Origin: an uncultured Sutterella sp.
Lineage (GTDB): Bacteria > Pseudomonadota > Gammaproteobacteria > Burkholderiales > Burkholderiaceae_F
Assembly: GCA_905206345.1 (NCBI GenBank)
Contig: CAJLGW010000045.1
Coordinates: 1-16,034 of the forward strand
Direction: 5' to 3'
DNA: 16,034 bases
Part shown: in pieces, positions 7,868 to 15,354 of the stretch
Layout: every line of letters begins with the position of its first letter
Position numbering within the stretch: position 1 is the first letter of the stretch
Position numbers and translations under genes: made by a program
The notes under the pieces: generated by a model
What the model was told of the DNA's origin: nothing
Seen by the model: the letters and a program-made list of their open reading frames with translations, nothing else
The model's database searches: none

Positions 7868-10800
7868 TTAGTTACGTTCGAGGTCGATGTCAATACCCAA
7901 CGACCGGATTTCTTTCACCAACACGTTGAACGATTCCGGCATACCGGCTTCGAGTACGTGTTCGCCCTTGACGATGTTTTCGTAAACCTTCGTACGACCC
8001 GTCACATCGTCGGACTTGACCGTCAACATTTCTTGCAAGATGTAAGAAGCACCGTAAGCTTCCAAAGCCCAGACTTCCATTTCACCGAAACGTTGACCAC
8101 CGAATTGAGCCTTACCGCCCAACGGTTGTTGCGTCACGAGAGAGTACGGACCCGTGGAACGAGCGTGCATCTTGTCATCGACCAAGTGGTGCAACTTCAA
8201 GTAGTGCATATAGCCGACCGTCACAGGACGATCAAAGGCTTCACCCGTACGACCATCGTACAAAGTGGCTTGCGTCTTCGACGGCGTCAATTCCAAGCCC
8301 TTGGCCACGTCTTCCGGGAAGGCCAATTCGAGCATCTTGGCGATTTCTTCTTCGGTAGCACCGTCAAAGACCGGCGTAGCAAACGGGACACCGTTTTCAA
8401 GATTCTTAGCCAACACCATGATTTCATCATCAGAGAGGCTCGACAAATCTTCGCTCTTGCCCGTTTCGTTGTAAATCTTTTCCAAGAATTCACGCATTTG
8501 GGCAGCCTTAGCCGTCTTCATCATTTCGCCGATGCGCCAGCCGAGACCCTTAGCAGCCCAACCCAAGTGAACTTCGAGCACTTGACCGATGTTCATACGA
8601 GAAGGCACACCCAACGGGTTCAAGACGATGTCTGCGGGACGACCGTCAGCCATGTACGGCATATCTTCGATCGGGCAAATCTTGGAGACCACACCCTTGT
8701 TACCGTGACGGCCTGCCATCTTATCGCCAGGTTGCAAACGACGCTTTTCAGCGATGTAGACCTTGACCATCTTCAACACGCCCGGGGGCAATTCGTCGCC
8801 TTGGGTCAACTTCTTGCGCTTGACTTCGAAAGCGTTGTCAAATTCGTGACGCTTGTCATCCAATTGAGCTCGCAAGTCTTCGAGCAACTTTTGATCGGCT
8901 TCTTCAACCATGCGAAGTTCAAAGATTTCATAACCCTTCAAAGCTTCGACATAGTCCTTCGTGAGAACAGCCTTCTTCAAACCATTGGGGCCGCCTTCGA
9001 CCTTCTTACCAACCAATTGGTGGCCTAAACGGGCAAAAGCGTCGGCTTCCATAATGCGAAGCTTTTCGTCCAAGTTTTGGCGATAGCGCTTTAAGACGTC
9101 TTCAATGATAGAGTTGGCGCGAGCATCACGTTCCACGCCTTCACGCGTGAAGAGTTGAACGTCGATCACCGTACCGGTCATACCAGACGGAACACGCAAA
9201 GACGTATCCTTAACGTCGCTAGCCTTTTCACCGAAGATCACACGCAAAAGCTTTTCTTCCGGCGTCAATTGGGTTTCGCCCTTCGGCGTCACCTTACCGA
9301 CCAAAACGTCGCCAGCCTTCACTTCAGCGCCGATTTGAACGATACCGCAGTCATCCAAACGAGCCAATTGGCTTTCGGACAAGTTGGAGATATCGCGCGT
9401 AATTTCTTCAGCACCCAACTTCGTATCACGAGCAACAACAGAGAGCTCTTCGATATGAATAGAGGTATAGCGGTCATCAGCCACAACACGTTCACTGATC
9501 AACACAGAGTCTTCGTAGTTGTAACCGTTCCACGGCATAAAGGCGATCAACATGTTTTGACCCAATGCCAATTCACCCATATCGGTGGAGGCACCGTCGG
9601 CCAACACGTCACCACGAGCCACTTGGTCACCGCGATAAACGATCGGACGTTGGTTGATGTTGGAGCTTTGGTTGGAGCGCGTGAACTTTTGCAAGTTATA
9701 AATATCGACACCAACTTCACCGGCAACCGTTTCTTCGTCATTAACACGAATCACGATACGGTTTGCGTCAACGTAGTCAACAACACCACCACGCTTGGCT
9801 TGAACAGCGGTCTTAGAGTCAACAGCGACCGTACGTTCAACACCCGTACCCACGACCGGTTTTTCAGGGCGCAAGCAAGGCACACCTTGACGTTGCATGT
9901 TGGAACCCATCAATGCGCGGTTTGCGTCATCGTGTTCCAAGAACGGAATCAACGAAGCAGCGGCAGAGACGATTTGCAACGGGGCCACGTCCATGTATTG
10001 GACACGTTCCGGGCTCACGAGAACCGTTTCACCATTTTCACGGGAGCTCACCAAATCTTGCGTCAAACGACCTTCAGCGTCCAACTCAGAGTTAGCCTGA
10101 CAAATCACATACTTGCCTTCTTCAATTGCAGACATGTATTCGATTTCGTCAGTCACCTTGCAATCAACAACCTTGCGATACGGCGTTTCCAAGAAGCCAT
10201 ACTTGTTCAAGCGGGCATACAAGGCCAAAGAGTTGATCAAACCAATGTTCGGACCTTCAGGCGTTTCAATCGGGCACAAACGACCATAGTGAGTCGAGTG
10301 CACGTCACGCACTTCAAAGCCAGCACGTTCACGCGTCAAACCACCCGGGCCCAAAGCGGAAATACGACGCTTGTGGGTAATTTCAGACAACGGGTTCGTT
10401 TGGTCCATGAATTGACTCAATTGGCTAGAACCAAAGAATTCACGGATAGCAGCGGAAATCGGCTTGCTGTTGATCAAGTCTTGCGGCGTCAAGTTGTCGG
10501 ATTCTGCTTGAGCAAGACGTTCACGAACAGCACGTTCAACACGCACCAAACCAGAACGGAATTGGTTTTCAGTCAATTCACCAACGCAGCGAACACGACG
10601 GTTACCTAAGTGGTCGATATCGTCGACTTCACCGCGGCCATTGCGCAGTTCGACCAAAATCTTGACCGTGTCGATAATATCGTCATTGGTCAACGTCAAC
10701 GGGCCTTCATCACCTTCGTGGCCCAAACGCGCATTGACCTTCATACGACCGACGCGAGACAAATCGTACGTTTCTTCAGCAAAGAACAAACGATTCATCA

Positions 10801-11965
10801 ACATTTCAACGGCTTCTTCCGTGGGCGGCTCACCCGGGCGCATCATGCGATAGATAGCCACGCGAGCGCTCATTTGGTCAGGCGTTTCGTCGATACGCAA
10901 AGTATCGGCGATGTAGCTGCCGTGATCCAACTCATTGGTATAGATCGTTTGGAAGCCCTTGATCTTGGCGTCACGAAGTTTGCCGAGCAATTCTTCCGTG
11001 ATTTCATCATTGGCGCTAGCCAACAATTCACCCGTTTCGGTATCAAAGACATCCTTAGCCAAGACGCGACCAATTAAGAAGTCATCGGTCACAGACACAG
11101 ACTTCATATCAGCCATCATGCGAACATGACGAGCCGTGATACGCTTATCCTTGGCAACAATCACTTCGCCATCACGATTGGTGATGTCAAAGCGAGCAAC
11201 TTCACCCTTCAAGCGTTCCGGCACAAGCGTCATGGAGGCGCTGCGGGAAGCAAGCTTAAAGGTATCGAAATCGAAGAACGTTTCTAAGATTTGTTCATTG
11301 TTCATGCCCAAAGCTTTGAGCAACACCGTAGCCGGCATCTTACGACGACGGTCGACACGGAAATAAACAATATCCTTAGCGTCAAATTCAAAGTCCAACC
11401 AAGAACCGCGGTACGGAATCATACGGGCAGAGAAAAGCAACTTACCAGAGCTGTGGGTCTTGCCTTTGTCATGCTCGAAGAACAAACCAGGAGAACGGTG
11501 TAATTGGCTGACGATCACACGTTCAGAACCATTGATGATGAAGGAAGCTTTTTCCGTCATGAGCGGAATTTCGCCCATATACACATCATTTTCGCGAATT
11601 TCTTTGATACGGGTCTTAGCCGGATCATCGCGATCAATAATTTCCAAACGAATGCGTGCACGCAGACGGCTCGAGTAAGTCAAACCGCGCAATTGGCATT
11701 CCGGCACATCAAAGACCGGCTCATCAAGTGAATAGCTTTCAAAAACTAAACGAGCCAAGCCATTGTGGCTGGTGATCGGGAAAATAGACGTAAAAGCCGA
11801 CTGCAAACCACTATTGGGATTACGCTCGGCGGGGGAAACTTCGGCTTGTAAAAATTCAGAATAAGACCGAAGTTGCATTTCCAACAAGGAAGGCACTGCA
11901 AGAACACTCGGGCGAGTCGCAAAACTCTTACGAATGCGCTTTTTTTCAGTGAACGAGTACGACAT
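7868..11965 (-). CDS. rpoB: DNA-directed RNA polymerase subunit beta
   Basis: Beta pairs with beta' to form the catalytic core. The product is 1365 residues from MSYSFTEKKRIRKSF. The rifampicin-binding region is at 512-538 (GSSQLSQFMDQTNPLSE onward). The positions equivalent to E. coli Asp516, His526 and Ser531 are Asp521, His531 and Ser536, all of the sensitive type. Thr523 replaces E. coli Asn518, which I take as a lineage difference. The active-site lysines are Lys1074 and Lys1082 within KRRLQPGDKMAGRHGNKG. An upstream in-frame ATG would add 21 hydrophobic residues with no family counterpart. The chosen ATG at 11963-11965 has GGAG about 6 nt upstream. It lies 270 nt after rplL across a strongly structured gap. 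Confidence 0.99.
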   Translation of the reverse strand: MSYSFTEKKRIRKSFATRPSVLAVPSLLEMQLRSYSEFLQAEVSPAERNPNSGLQSAFTSIFPITSHNGLARLVFESYSLDEPVFDVPECQLRGLTYSSRLRARIRLEIIDRDDPAKTRIKEIRENDVYMGEIPLMTEKASFIINGSERVIVSQLHRSPGLFFEHDKGKTHSSGKLLFSARMIPYRGSWLDFEFDAKDIVYFRVDRRRKMPATVLLKALGMNNEQILETFFDFDTFKLASRSASMTLVPERLKGEVARFDITNRDGEVIVAKDKRITARHVRMMADMKSVSVTDDFLIGRVLAKDVFDTETGELLASANDEITEELLGKLRDAKIKGFQTIYTNELDHGSYIADTLRIDETPDQMSARVAIYRMMRPGEPPTEEAVEMLMNRLFFAEETYDLSRVGRMKVNARLGHEGDEGPLTLTNDDIIDTVKILVELRNGRGEVDDIDHLGNRRVRCVGELTENQFRSGLVRVERAVRERLAQAESDNLTPQDLINSKPISAAIREFFGSSQLSQFMDQTNPLSEITHKRRISALGPGGLTRERAGFEVRDVHSTHYGRLCPIETPEGPNIGLINSLALYARLNKYGFLETPYRKVVDCKVTDEIEYMSAIEEGKYVICQANSELDAEGRLTQDLVSSRENGETVLVSPERVQYMDVAPLQIVSAAASLIPFLEHDDANRALMGSNMQRQGVPCLRPEKPVVGTGVERTVAVDSKTAVQAKRGGVVDYVDANRIVIRVNDEETVAGEVGVDIYNLQKFTRSNQSSNINQRPIVYRGDQVARGDVLADGASTDMGELALGQNMLIAFMPWNGYNYEDSVLISERVVADDRYTSIHIEELSVVARDTKLGAEEITRDISNLSESQLARLDDCGIVQIGAEVKAGDVLVGKVTPKGETQLTPEEKLLRVIFGEKASDVKDTSLRVPSGMTGTVIDVQLFTREGVERDARANSIIEDVLKRYRQNLDEKLRIMEADAFARLGHQLVGKKVEGGPNGLKKAVLTKDYVEALKGYEIFELRMVEEADQKLLEDLRAQLDDKRHEFDNAFEVKRKKLTQGDELPPGVLKMVKVYIAEKRRLQPGDKMAGRHGNKGVVSKICPIEDMPYMADGRPADIVLNPLGVPSRMNIGQVLEVHLGWAAKGLGWRIGEMMKTAKAAQMREFLEKIYNETGKSEDLSSLSDDEIMVLAKNLENGVPFATPVFDGATEEEIAKMLELAFPEDVAKGLELTPSKTQATLYDGRTGEAFDRPVTVGYMHYLKLHHLVDDKMHARSTGPYSLVTQQPLGGKAQFGGQRFGEMEVWALEAYGASYILQEMLTVKSDDVTGRTKVYENIVKGEHVLEAGMPESFNVLVKEIRSLGIDIDLERN

Positions 11966-12041
11966 GGACACTCCGTTCGACGTGAGGTTTAGAAAAGGAA
12001 TAAAAAGTTCTGGGAACATTAAAAACACAAAGACGCCAAAA

Positions 12042-12072
12042 GCCGCACCGTTATCTTAGATATTCGGGCGGC
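12042..12072 (-). terminator. Attenuator-like hairpin in the rpoB leader
   Basis: GCCGC pairs with GCGGC, CCG pairs with CGG across a one-base bulge, and TATC pairs with GATA around a TAA loop. Four U residues follow directly, with further U-rich sequence (CTTTGTGTTTTT) about 10 nt later. The short U-tract suggests partial rather than full termination, as expected between rplL and rpoB. Confidence 0.5.
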
Positions 12073-12125
12073 ATATTGACAGAAAATGTTTTAGCGTTTG
12101 TATTTTTTCAGCTCTCTCAGAAGAC

Positions 12126-12161
12126 TTCGAACTAAACTCGATCTTTCAAGTTAAGTTCGAA
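12126..12161 (-). promoter_or_regulatory. Long 16-bp hairpin upstream of rpoB, possible RNase III site
   Basis: Sixteen-nt arms (TTCGAACTTAACTTGA with TCGAGTTTAGTTCGAA) pair with one T-T mismatch and one wobble around an AAGA loop. No U-tract follows. A long near-perfect duplex between rplL and rpoB resembles the RNase III processing stem known from E. coli. The analogy is positional. Confidence 0.5.
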
Positions 12162-12181
12162 ATCCTCTCAACGAGGATTTC
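12159..12181 (-). promoter_or_regulatory. Perfect 9-bp hairpin upstream of rpoB
   Basis: GAAATCCTC and GAGGATTTC pair exactly around a GTTGA loop. Its last three bases overlap the start of the 16-bp hairpin that follows in the transcript, so the bases of the two stems compete. Confidence 0.5.
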
Positions 12182-12182
12182 A

Positions 12183-12214
12183 CGGGCAAAATACCAATTA
12201 TGATATCTTGCCCG
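12183..12214 (-). promoter_or_regulatory. 13-bp hairpin just after rplL
   Basis: CGGGCAAGATATC pairs with GGTATTTTGCCCG (three wobbles) around an ATAATT loop, about 20 nt after the rplL stop. In the direction of transcription it is followed by TGAAATCC, not U residues. On the opposite strand it would be followed by ATTTTT, but no gene reads that way. A processing or mRNA-stabilising role is likely. Confidence 0.5.
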
Positions 12215-12235
12215 ATTTTTCTTGCATAAGCAAGA

Positions 12236-12616
12236 TTACTTGAGTTCGACCTTAGCGCCAGCAGCTTCAAGCTTCTTCTTGGCTTCTTCAGCGTCAGCCT
12301 TCGGCAAAGCTTCCTTAACAGCCTTCGGAGCGCCTTCGACCATGTCCTTGGCTTCCTTCAAGCCCAAGCCCGTCAATTCACGGACGGCCTTAATAACGGC
12401 GATCTTGTTAGAACCGGCTTCAACGAGGACAACGTCGAATTCCGTCTTTTCTTCAGCAGCGGCAGCAGCACCACCAGCAGCCGGAGCGGCAACTGCAACA
12501 GCAGCGGCAGCAGCGGAAACACCGAACTTTTCTTCCATCATCGTGATGAGTTCGGAAACTTCGAGAACGGTCATGGACGCAATTGCGTCGAGGATTTCTT
12601 CTTTCGTAAGGGCCAT
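12236..12616 (-). CDS. rplL: 50S ribosomal protein L7/L12
   Basis: L7/L12 forms the multimeric flexible stalk that recruits and activates the translational GTPases. The 126-residue product has the N-terminal dimerisation segment (LTKEEILDAIASMTVLEVSELI), an Ala/Gly/Pro-rich hinge at about 34-54, and the conserved C-terminal domain with KIAVIKAVRELTGLGLKEAK and VKEALPKADAEEAKKKLEAAGA. The ATG at 12614-12616 is preceded by GGAGC. It follows rplJ by 42 nt and should be translated in excess of it, since several copies bind each L10. Confidence 0.99.
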   Translation of the reverse strand: MALTKEEILDAIASMTVLEVSELITMMEEKFGVSAAAAAVAVAAPAAGGAAAAAEEKTEFDVVLVEAGSNKIAVIKAVRELTGLGLKEAKDMVEGAPKAVKEALPKADAEEAKKKLEAAGAKVELK

Positions 12617-12658
12617 TTTATTTAGCTCCAGTAAAAAATTTCGTTTAAAAAAATAGGT

Positions 12659-13189
12659 TTAGGCAGCAGCCTTTTCCTTAGCATCGCGAACAGCAGCGAC
12701 AGTACGCACAAAGCGTGCAGGCACTTCATTGAGCGTGCGAACGAACTTAGCGATCGGTTCGTTCATCGTAGCCATCAACTTGGCCAACAATTCTTCACGG
12801 CTCGGCATCGTGGCGAGTTGTTCAACACCAGCAACGTCCAAAACGTTACCAGGCATTGCACCACCCTTGATTACGAGCTTGTCGTTCTTCTTGGCAAAGG
12901 AGACTAACACCTTGGACGCAGCAACCGGATCAGCAGAGAAACCGTAAACGAGGGGACCGACCATCTTGTCGGACAAACCTTCGTACGGCGTACCTGCTAC
13001 GGCGCGACGAACAAGAGTGTTTTTAAGCACGCGCAATTGGACACCTTCCTTGCGAGCGTTAGCACGCAATTCGGTAACCGCTTGAACGCTCAGCCCACGG
13101 TATTCGGCAACGATGATCGAACCAGCTTCAGCAACCATGCTGGAAACTTCTTCGATAACTGCCGCTTTATCTTGACGATTAAGACCCAC
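12659..13189 (-). CDS. rplJ: 50S ribosomal protein L10 (GTG start)
   Basis: L10 is the stalk base that anchors L7/L12 to 23S rRNA. The 176-residue product reads GLNRQDKAAVIEEVSS after the initiator, then IVAEYRGLSVQAVTELRANARKEG and LRVLKNTLVRRA, all typical of the family. The start is GTG at 13187-13189. It gives the family N-terminus and has GTGGAG about 8 nt upstream, and I see no ATG at the expected place. The weak initiator and the 308-nt structured leader fit the known L10-L12 feedback on this operon. The C-terminus is Ala/Lys-rich. The gene lies 42 nt before rplL. Confidence 0.97.
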   Translation of the reverse strand: MGLNRQDKAAVIEEVSSMVAEAGSIIVAEYRGLSVQAVTELRANARKEGVQLRVLKNTLVRRAVAGTPYEGLSDKMVGPLVYGFSADPVAASKVLVSFAKKNDKLVIKGGAMPGNVLDVAGVEQLATMPSREELLAKLMATMNEPIAKFVRTLNEVPARFVRTVAAVRDAKEKAAA

Positions 13190-13497
13190 GGTCTGGCTCC
13201 ACTCAGAGGTACCTCAGAAAAATTCCAAGGCACCGGTTTTAAAATAACCGGCAACACCTGAGAGTATCTCCGTTGCACAACGAGTTGTAGCAAACGAAAC
13301 TTTCTCTCTTCGGTAGCCGTCTGCGCTGGATATCTTAAGCGCACCCGTTAGTACGTTTTAAGACTTTTAAAATTCAAGCAATCTCAAATTTCCAGCGGTC
13401 TTTGACAGCAGAAGGTTTCCCTTCCACCCAAAGCCCTCGAGGCCTCACGACCTCTTTTGCAAGACCGACCGAAATCGGTCTCGCGGGATTCTTTTAA
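13190..13497 (-). promoter_or_regulatory. rplJ leader, candidate L10 autoregulatory region
   Basis: These 308 nt hold no gene. In transcription order there are hairpins at 13459-13484 (10 bp), 13411-13424 (GAAGG-GAAA-CCTTC, a GNRA tetraloop), 13322-13343 (TGCGCT with AGCGCA) and 13233-13251 (CCGGTT with AACCGG), and a palindrome GAGGTACCTC at 13208-13217, just upstream of the rplJ ribosome binding site. In many bacteria the leader before rplJ binds the L10-L12 complex and represses translation. Location and structure fit that, but I could not identify the kink-turn unambiguously. A weak promoter (TTGAAT, 18 nt, TACTAA) is possible but not convincing. Confidence 0.5.
13459..13484 (-). other. 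10-bp hairpin just after rplA
   Basis: GCGAGACCGA and TCGGTCTTGC pair over 10 bp with one wobble around a TTTCGG loop, starting 13 nt past the rplA stop. The following bases are AAAAGAGG, so it lacks the U-tract of an intrinsic terminator. It may stabilise the rplKA 3' end or mark a processing site. Confidence 0.5.
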
Positions 13498-14193
13498 TTA
13501 GGCAACAACGGTGCCCATGTCAACGCGAACGCCAACACCCATCGTGGAAGAAACCGACATCTTGCGAAGATATTGGCCCTTAGCACTTGCGGGCTTAGCC
13601 TTGTTCAAAGCGTCGATCAAAGCCTTAACGTTCGTTTCCAAACGAGCAGCGTCGAAGGAGGCACGACCGATAGGGGCATGAATGATACCAGCCTTGTCAG
13701 CACGGAATTGAACTTGACCAGCCTTGGCATTCTTAACAGCCGTAGCAACGTCAGGGGTAACCGTACCAACCTTCGGGTTCGGCATCAAGCCACGCGGGCC
13801 CAAAACCTTACCCAATTGACCGACGATACGCATTGCATCCGGGGAAGCAATGAGGATGTCGAAGTCAATTTGACCGCCCTTGATCGTAGCAGCCAAATCA
13901 TCGAAACCGACGATGTCAGCGCCAGCAGCCTTGGCTTCATCAGCCTTAGCGCCTTGAGCGAACACGGCCACGCGAACCGTCTTACCCGTACCTTCGGGGA
14001 GAACAGCAGCGCCACGAACAGCTTGATCAGACTTACGGGGATCGATACCCAATTGAATAGCAACGTCGACAGATTCGTCGAACTTGGCACCGGCACATTC
14101 CTTCACTAACGTGAGGGCATCGGTCAAAGCATACAACTTTTGAGCTTCAACCTTGGCGTTAATAGCCTTCATACGCTTCGTCATCTTAGCCAT
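13498..14193 (-). CDS. rplA: 50S ribosomal protein L1
   Basis: L1 forms the mobile stalk at the E site that helps eject deacylated tRNA. The 231-residue product starts MAKMTKRMKAINAKVEAQ and carries the family signature LGKVLGPRGLMPNPKVGTVT. The ATG at 14191-14193 lies one nucleotide after the rplK stop, and its strong ribosome binding site (GGAGGG, 8 nt upstream) is inside the end of rplK, so translation is coupled. A longer in-frame start upstream would overlap rplK with non-homologous residues and was rejected. In E. coli, L1 represses the rplK-rplA transcript. An equivalent site would be expected in the rplK leader. Confidence 0.98.
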   Translation of the reverse strand: MAKMTKRMKAINAKVEAQKLYALTDALTLVKECAGAKFDESVDVAIQLGIDPRKSDQAVRGAAVLPEGTGKTVRVAVFAQGAKADEAKAAGADIVGFDDLAATIKGGQIDFDILIASPDAMRIVGQLGKVLGPRGLMPNPKVGTVTPDVATAVKNAKAGQVQFRADKAGIIHAPIGRASFDAARLETNVKALIDALNKAKPASAKGQYLRKMSVSSTMGVGVRVDMGTVVA

Positions 14194-14194
14194 C

Positions 14195-14626
14195 TTAGAT
14201 ACCCTCCACCGTGATACCCATGGAACGAGCGCTACCAGCGATCGTACGAACAGCAGCATCCATATCAGCAGCCGTCAAGTCAGGCATCTTCGTCTTGGCG
14301 ATTTCTTCGGCTTGAGCGCGCGTAATCTTACCAACCTTGTCCGTGTGCGGACGTGCAGAACCCTTAGCAACCTTAGCAGCCTTCTTGATCAAGATAGCAG
14401 CAGGCGGGGTCTTCATCACAAACGTGAAGCTCTTATCTGCATAAGCGGTAATAACGACAGGAATCGGAAGCCCCGGTTCGACGCCTTGCGTCTTAGCGTT
14501 AAAGGCCTTGCAGAATTCCATAATGTTCAAGCCACGTTGGCCGAGAGCCGGACCAATGGGGGGCGAGGGGTTAGCCTTGCCGGCAGGAACTTGCAGCTTA
14601 ATATAGCCGACAATTTTCTTTGCCAT
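14195..14626 (-). CDS. rplK: 50S ribosomal protein L11
   Basis: L11 binds the GTPase-associated centre of 23S rRNA, next to L10 and L12, and is needed for RelA activation in many bacteria. The 143-residue product begins MAKKIVGYIKLQVPAGKANP, with the conserved proline-rich segment PSPPIGPALGQRG at 20-32 (the thiopeptide-binding region) and the C-terminal rRNA-binding domain. I chose the ATG at 14624-14626, which has an AAGGAAA ribosome binding site. A start 12 codons upstream would add a non-homologous MARRLNLKGNLK leader. It is the first gene after the promoter-like element at 14712-14740. Confidence 0.98.
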   Translation of the reverse strand: MAKKIVGYIKLQVPAGKANPSPPIGPALGQRGLNIMEFCKAFNAKTQGVEPGLPIPVVITAYADKSFTFVMKTPPAAILIKKAAKVAKGSARPHTDKVGKITRAQAEEIAKTKMPDLTAADMDAAVRTIAGSARSMGITVEGI

Positions 14627-14705
14627 TTTAAGATTTCCTTTTAGGTTCAATCGCCTTGCCAACTTTCGCTAACAAAGCTCCCTAGTAGTTGTTTGATTAA
14701 GAAAG

Positions 14706-14759
14706 AGCGGGATTATGCCACTAAAATTTGTAAAATGCAAATTTTAGTTATATCCCGCT
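14706..14759 (-). terminator. Nested inverted repeat between nusG and rplK, candidate nusG terminator
   Basis: On the transcribed strand an outer perfect 8-bp stem (AGCGGGAT with ATCCCGCT) encloses an inner perfect 10-bp stem (CTAAAATTTG with CAAATTTTAG), which has a 7-nt loop. The internal loops are 4 and 7 nt, and CTTTCTT follows. It begins about 7 nt after the nusG stop, so it could end the secE-nusG transcript. The same DNA also carries the rplK promoter-like boxes. Whether it acts as a terminator, an operator or both is open. Confidence 0.5.
14712..14740 (-). promoter_or_regulatory. Probable promoter of the rplK-rplA unit
   Basis: An extended -10 element TGG-CATAAT (hexamer at 14712-14717, five of six consensus matches) lies 17 nt from TTGCAT (14735-14740, three of six matches in the -35 box). 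The start would be near 14705, giving a leader of about 80 nt before rplK. In E. coli this gap also contains the L11-operon promoter. I could not identify an L1-binding site in the leader with confidence. Confidence 0.55.
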
Positions 14760-14766
14760 AAAAAAT

Positions 14767-15330
14767 TTAGATTTTTTCTACGCCGCTGAAGGAAATATCA
14801 ACCGGCGTTTCGCGACCGAAGATCTCAACCGTCACACGCAAACGAGAGCGGTCATAGTCAACTTCTTCGATGCGACCATTGAAGTCAGCGAATGCACCTT
14901 CTTTAAGACGGACCACTTCGCCGATTTCAAAGCTAATCTTAGGACGCGGCTTCTCTGCCGTATCTTCTTGCGTTTGCAAGATCGTAGCAATTTCGTGGTC
15001 TGCCAACGGAGCCGGACGATTGCCACCCAAGAAACCCGTCACACGCGGCGTGCTCTTAACTAAGTGCCACGTGTCGTCATTCATCGCCATTTGCACCAAG
15101 ACATAACCTGCGTACATACGGCGTTCACTGACATAGCGACGGTTATTGCGCGTTTCGACCACTTCTTCGGTCGGAACTAAAACTTCACCAAATTGCTCAG
15201 GGAAAGCACAACGACCAATTCGTTCGATAAGGGTTCGTTGAACATTCTTTTCCATGCCTGAGTAAACATGAACGACATACCAACGCATTTTCGGCGCTGC
15301 TACCGGTGCTTGTTCTTGCATTTCAGTCAT
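14767..15330 (-). CDS. nusG: Transcription termination/antitermination factor NusG
   Basis: NusG binds the polymerase clamp and links it to Rho or to ribosomal protein S10. The 187-residue product has the NGN domain at about 16-115 (RWYVVHVYSGMEKNV, FGEVLVPTEEVVE, RRMYAGYVLVQM) and a KOW domain at 136-165 (GEVVRLKEGAFADFNGRIEE), ending FSGVEKI. The ATG at 15328-15330 has AGGGAG about 8 nt upstream. It gives a 14-residue N-terminal leader before the conserved MRWYVV, slightly longer than in E. coli. The internal Met at residue 15 is a less likely start because that leader is common in relatives. It follows secE by 24 nt. Confidence 0.98.
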   Translation of the reverse strand: MTEMQEQAPVAAPKMRWYVVHVYSGMEKNVQRTLIERIGRCAFPEQFGEVLVPTEEVVETRNNRRYVSERRMYAGYVLVQMAMNDDTWHLVKSTPRVTGFLGGNRPAPLADHEIATILQTQEDTAEKPRPKISFEIGEVVRLKEGAFADFNGRIEEVDYDRSRLRVTVEIFGRETPVDISFSGVEKI

Positions 15331-15354
15331 TTTATGACTCCCTGGCTTCTGTTA

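Larger units (their letters stand above)
11966..12235 (-). other. rplL-rpoB intergenic region with several hairpins
   Basis: No gene is seen in these 270 nt. In transcription order there is a small 5-bp hairpin at the rplL stop (12225-12238), then strong hairpins at 12183-12214, 12159-12181 and 12126-12161, and then an attenuator-like hairpin at 12042-12072. I found no convincing promoter. In E. coli the equivalent gap contains a partial terminator and an RNase III site that set rpoBC below rplJL expression. Position and structures suggest the same role here. Confidence 0.6.

Noticed and set aside
9155..10609. A 484-codon plus-strand frame opposite rpoB, with others opposite rpoB and rpoC (7958-9028, 6426-7508, 4179-5066)
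   Set aside because: They are shadows of the highly biased rpoB and rpoC codons, with unusual composition and no family resemblance.
11966..12028. Upstream extension of rpoB by 21 codons
   Set aside because: The added residues are hydrophobic and have no counterpart in RpoB. The ATG at 11963-11965 has a ribosome binding site and gives the family N-terminus.
12183..12225. Plus-strand intrinsic terminator (hairpin followed by ATTTTT)
   Set aside because: No gene on the plus strand would use it. The U-run is a by-product of the A-run just after rplL on the coding strand.
13340..13385. Promoter inside the rplJ leader (TTGAAT, 18 nt, TACTAA)
   Set aside because: The -10 box matches only three of six consensus positions and AT-rich sequence makes chance hits likely. 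It is mentioned with the leader but not annotated.
14194..14259. Upstream extension of rplA by 22 codons into rplK
   Set aside because: It would overlap rplK with non-homologous residues. The ATG at 14191-14193 has a strong ribosome binding site 8 nt upstream.
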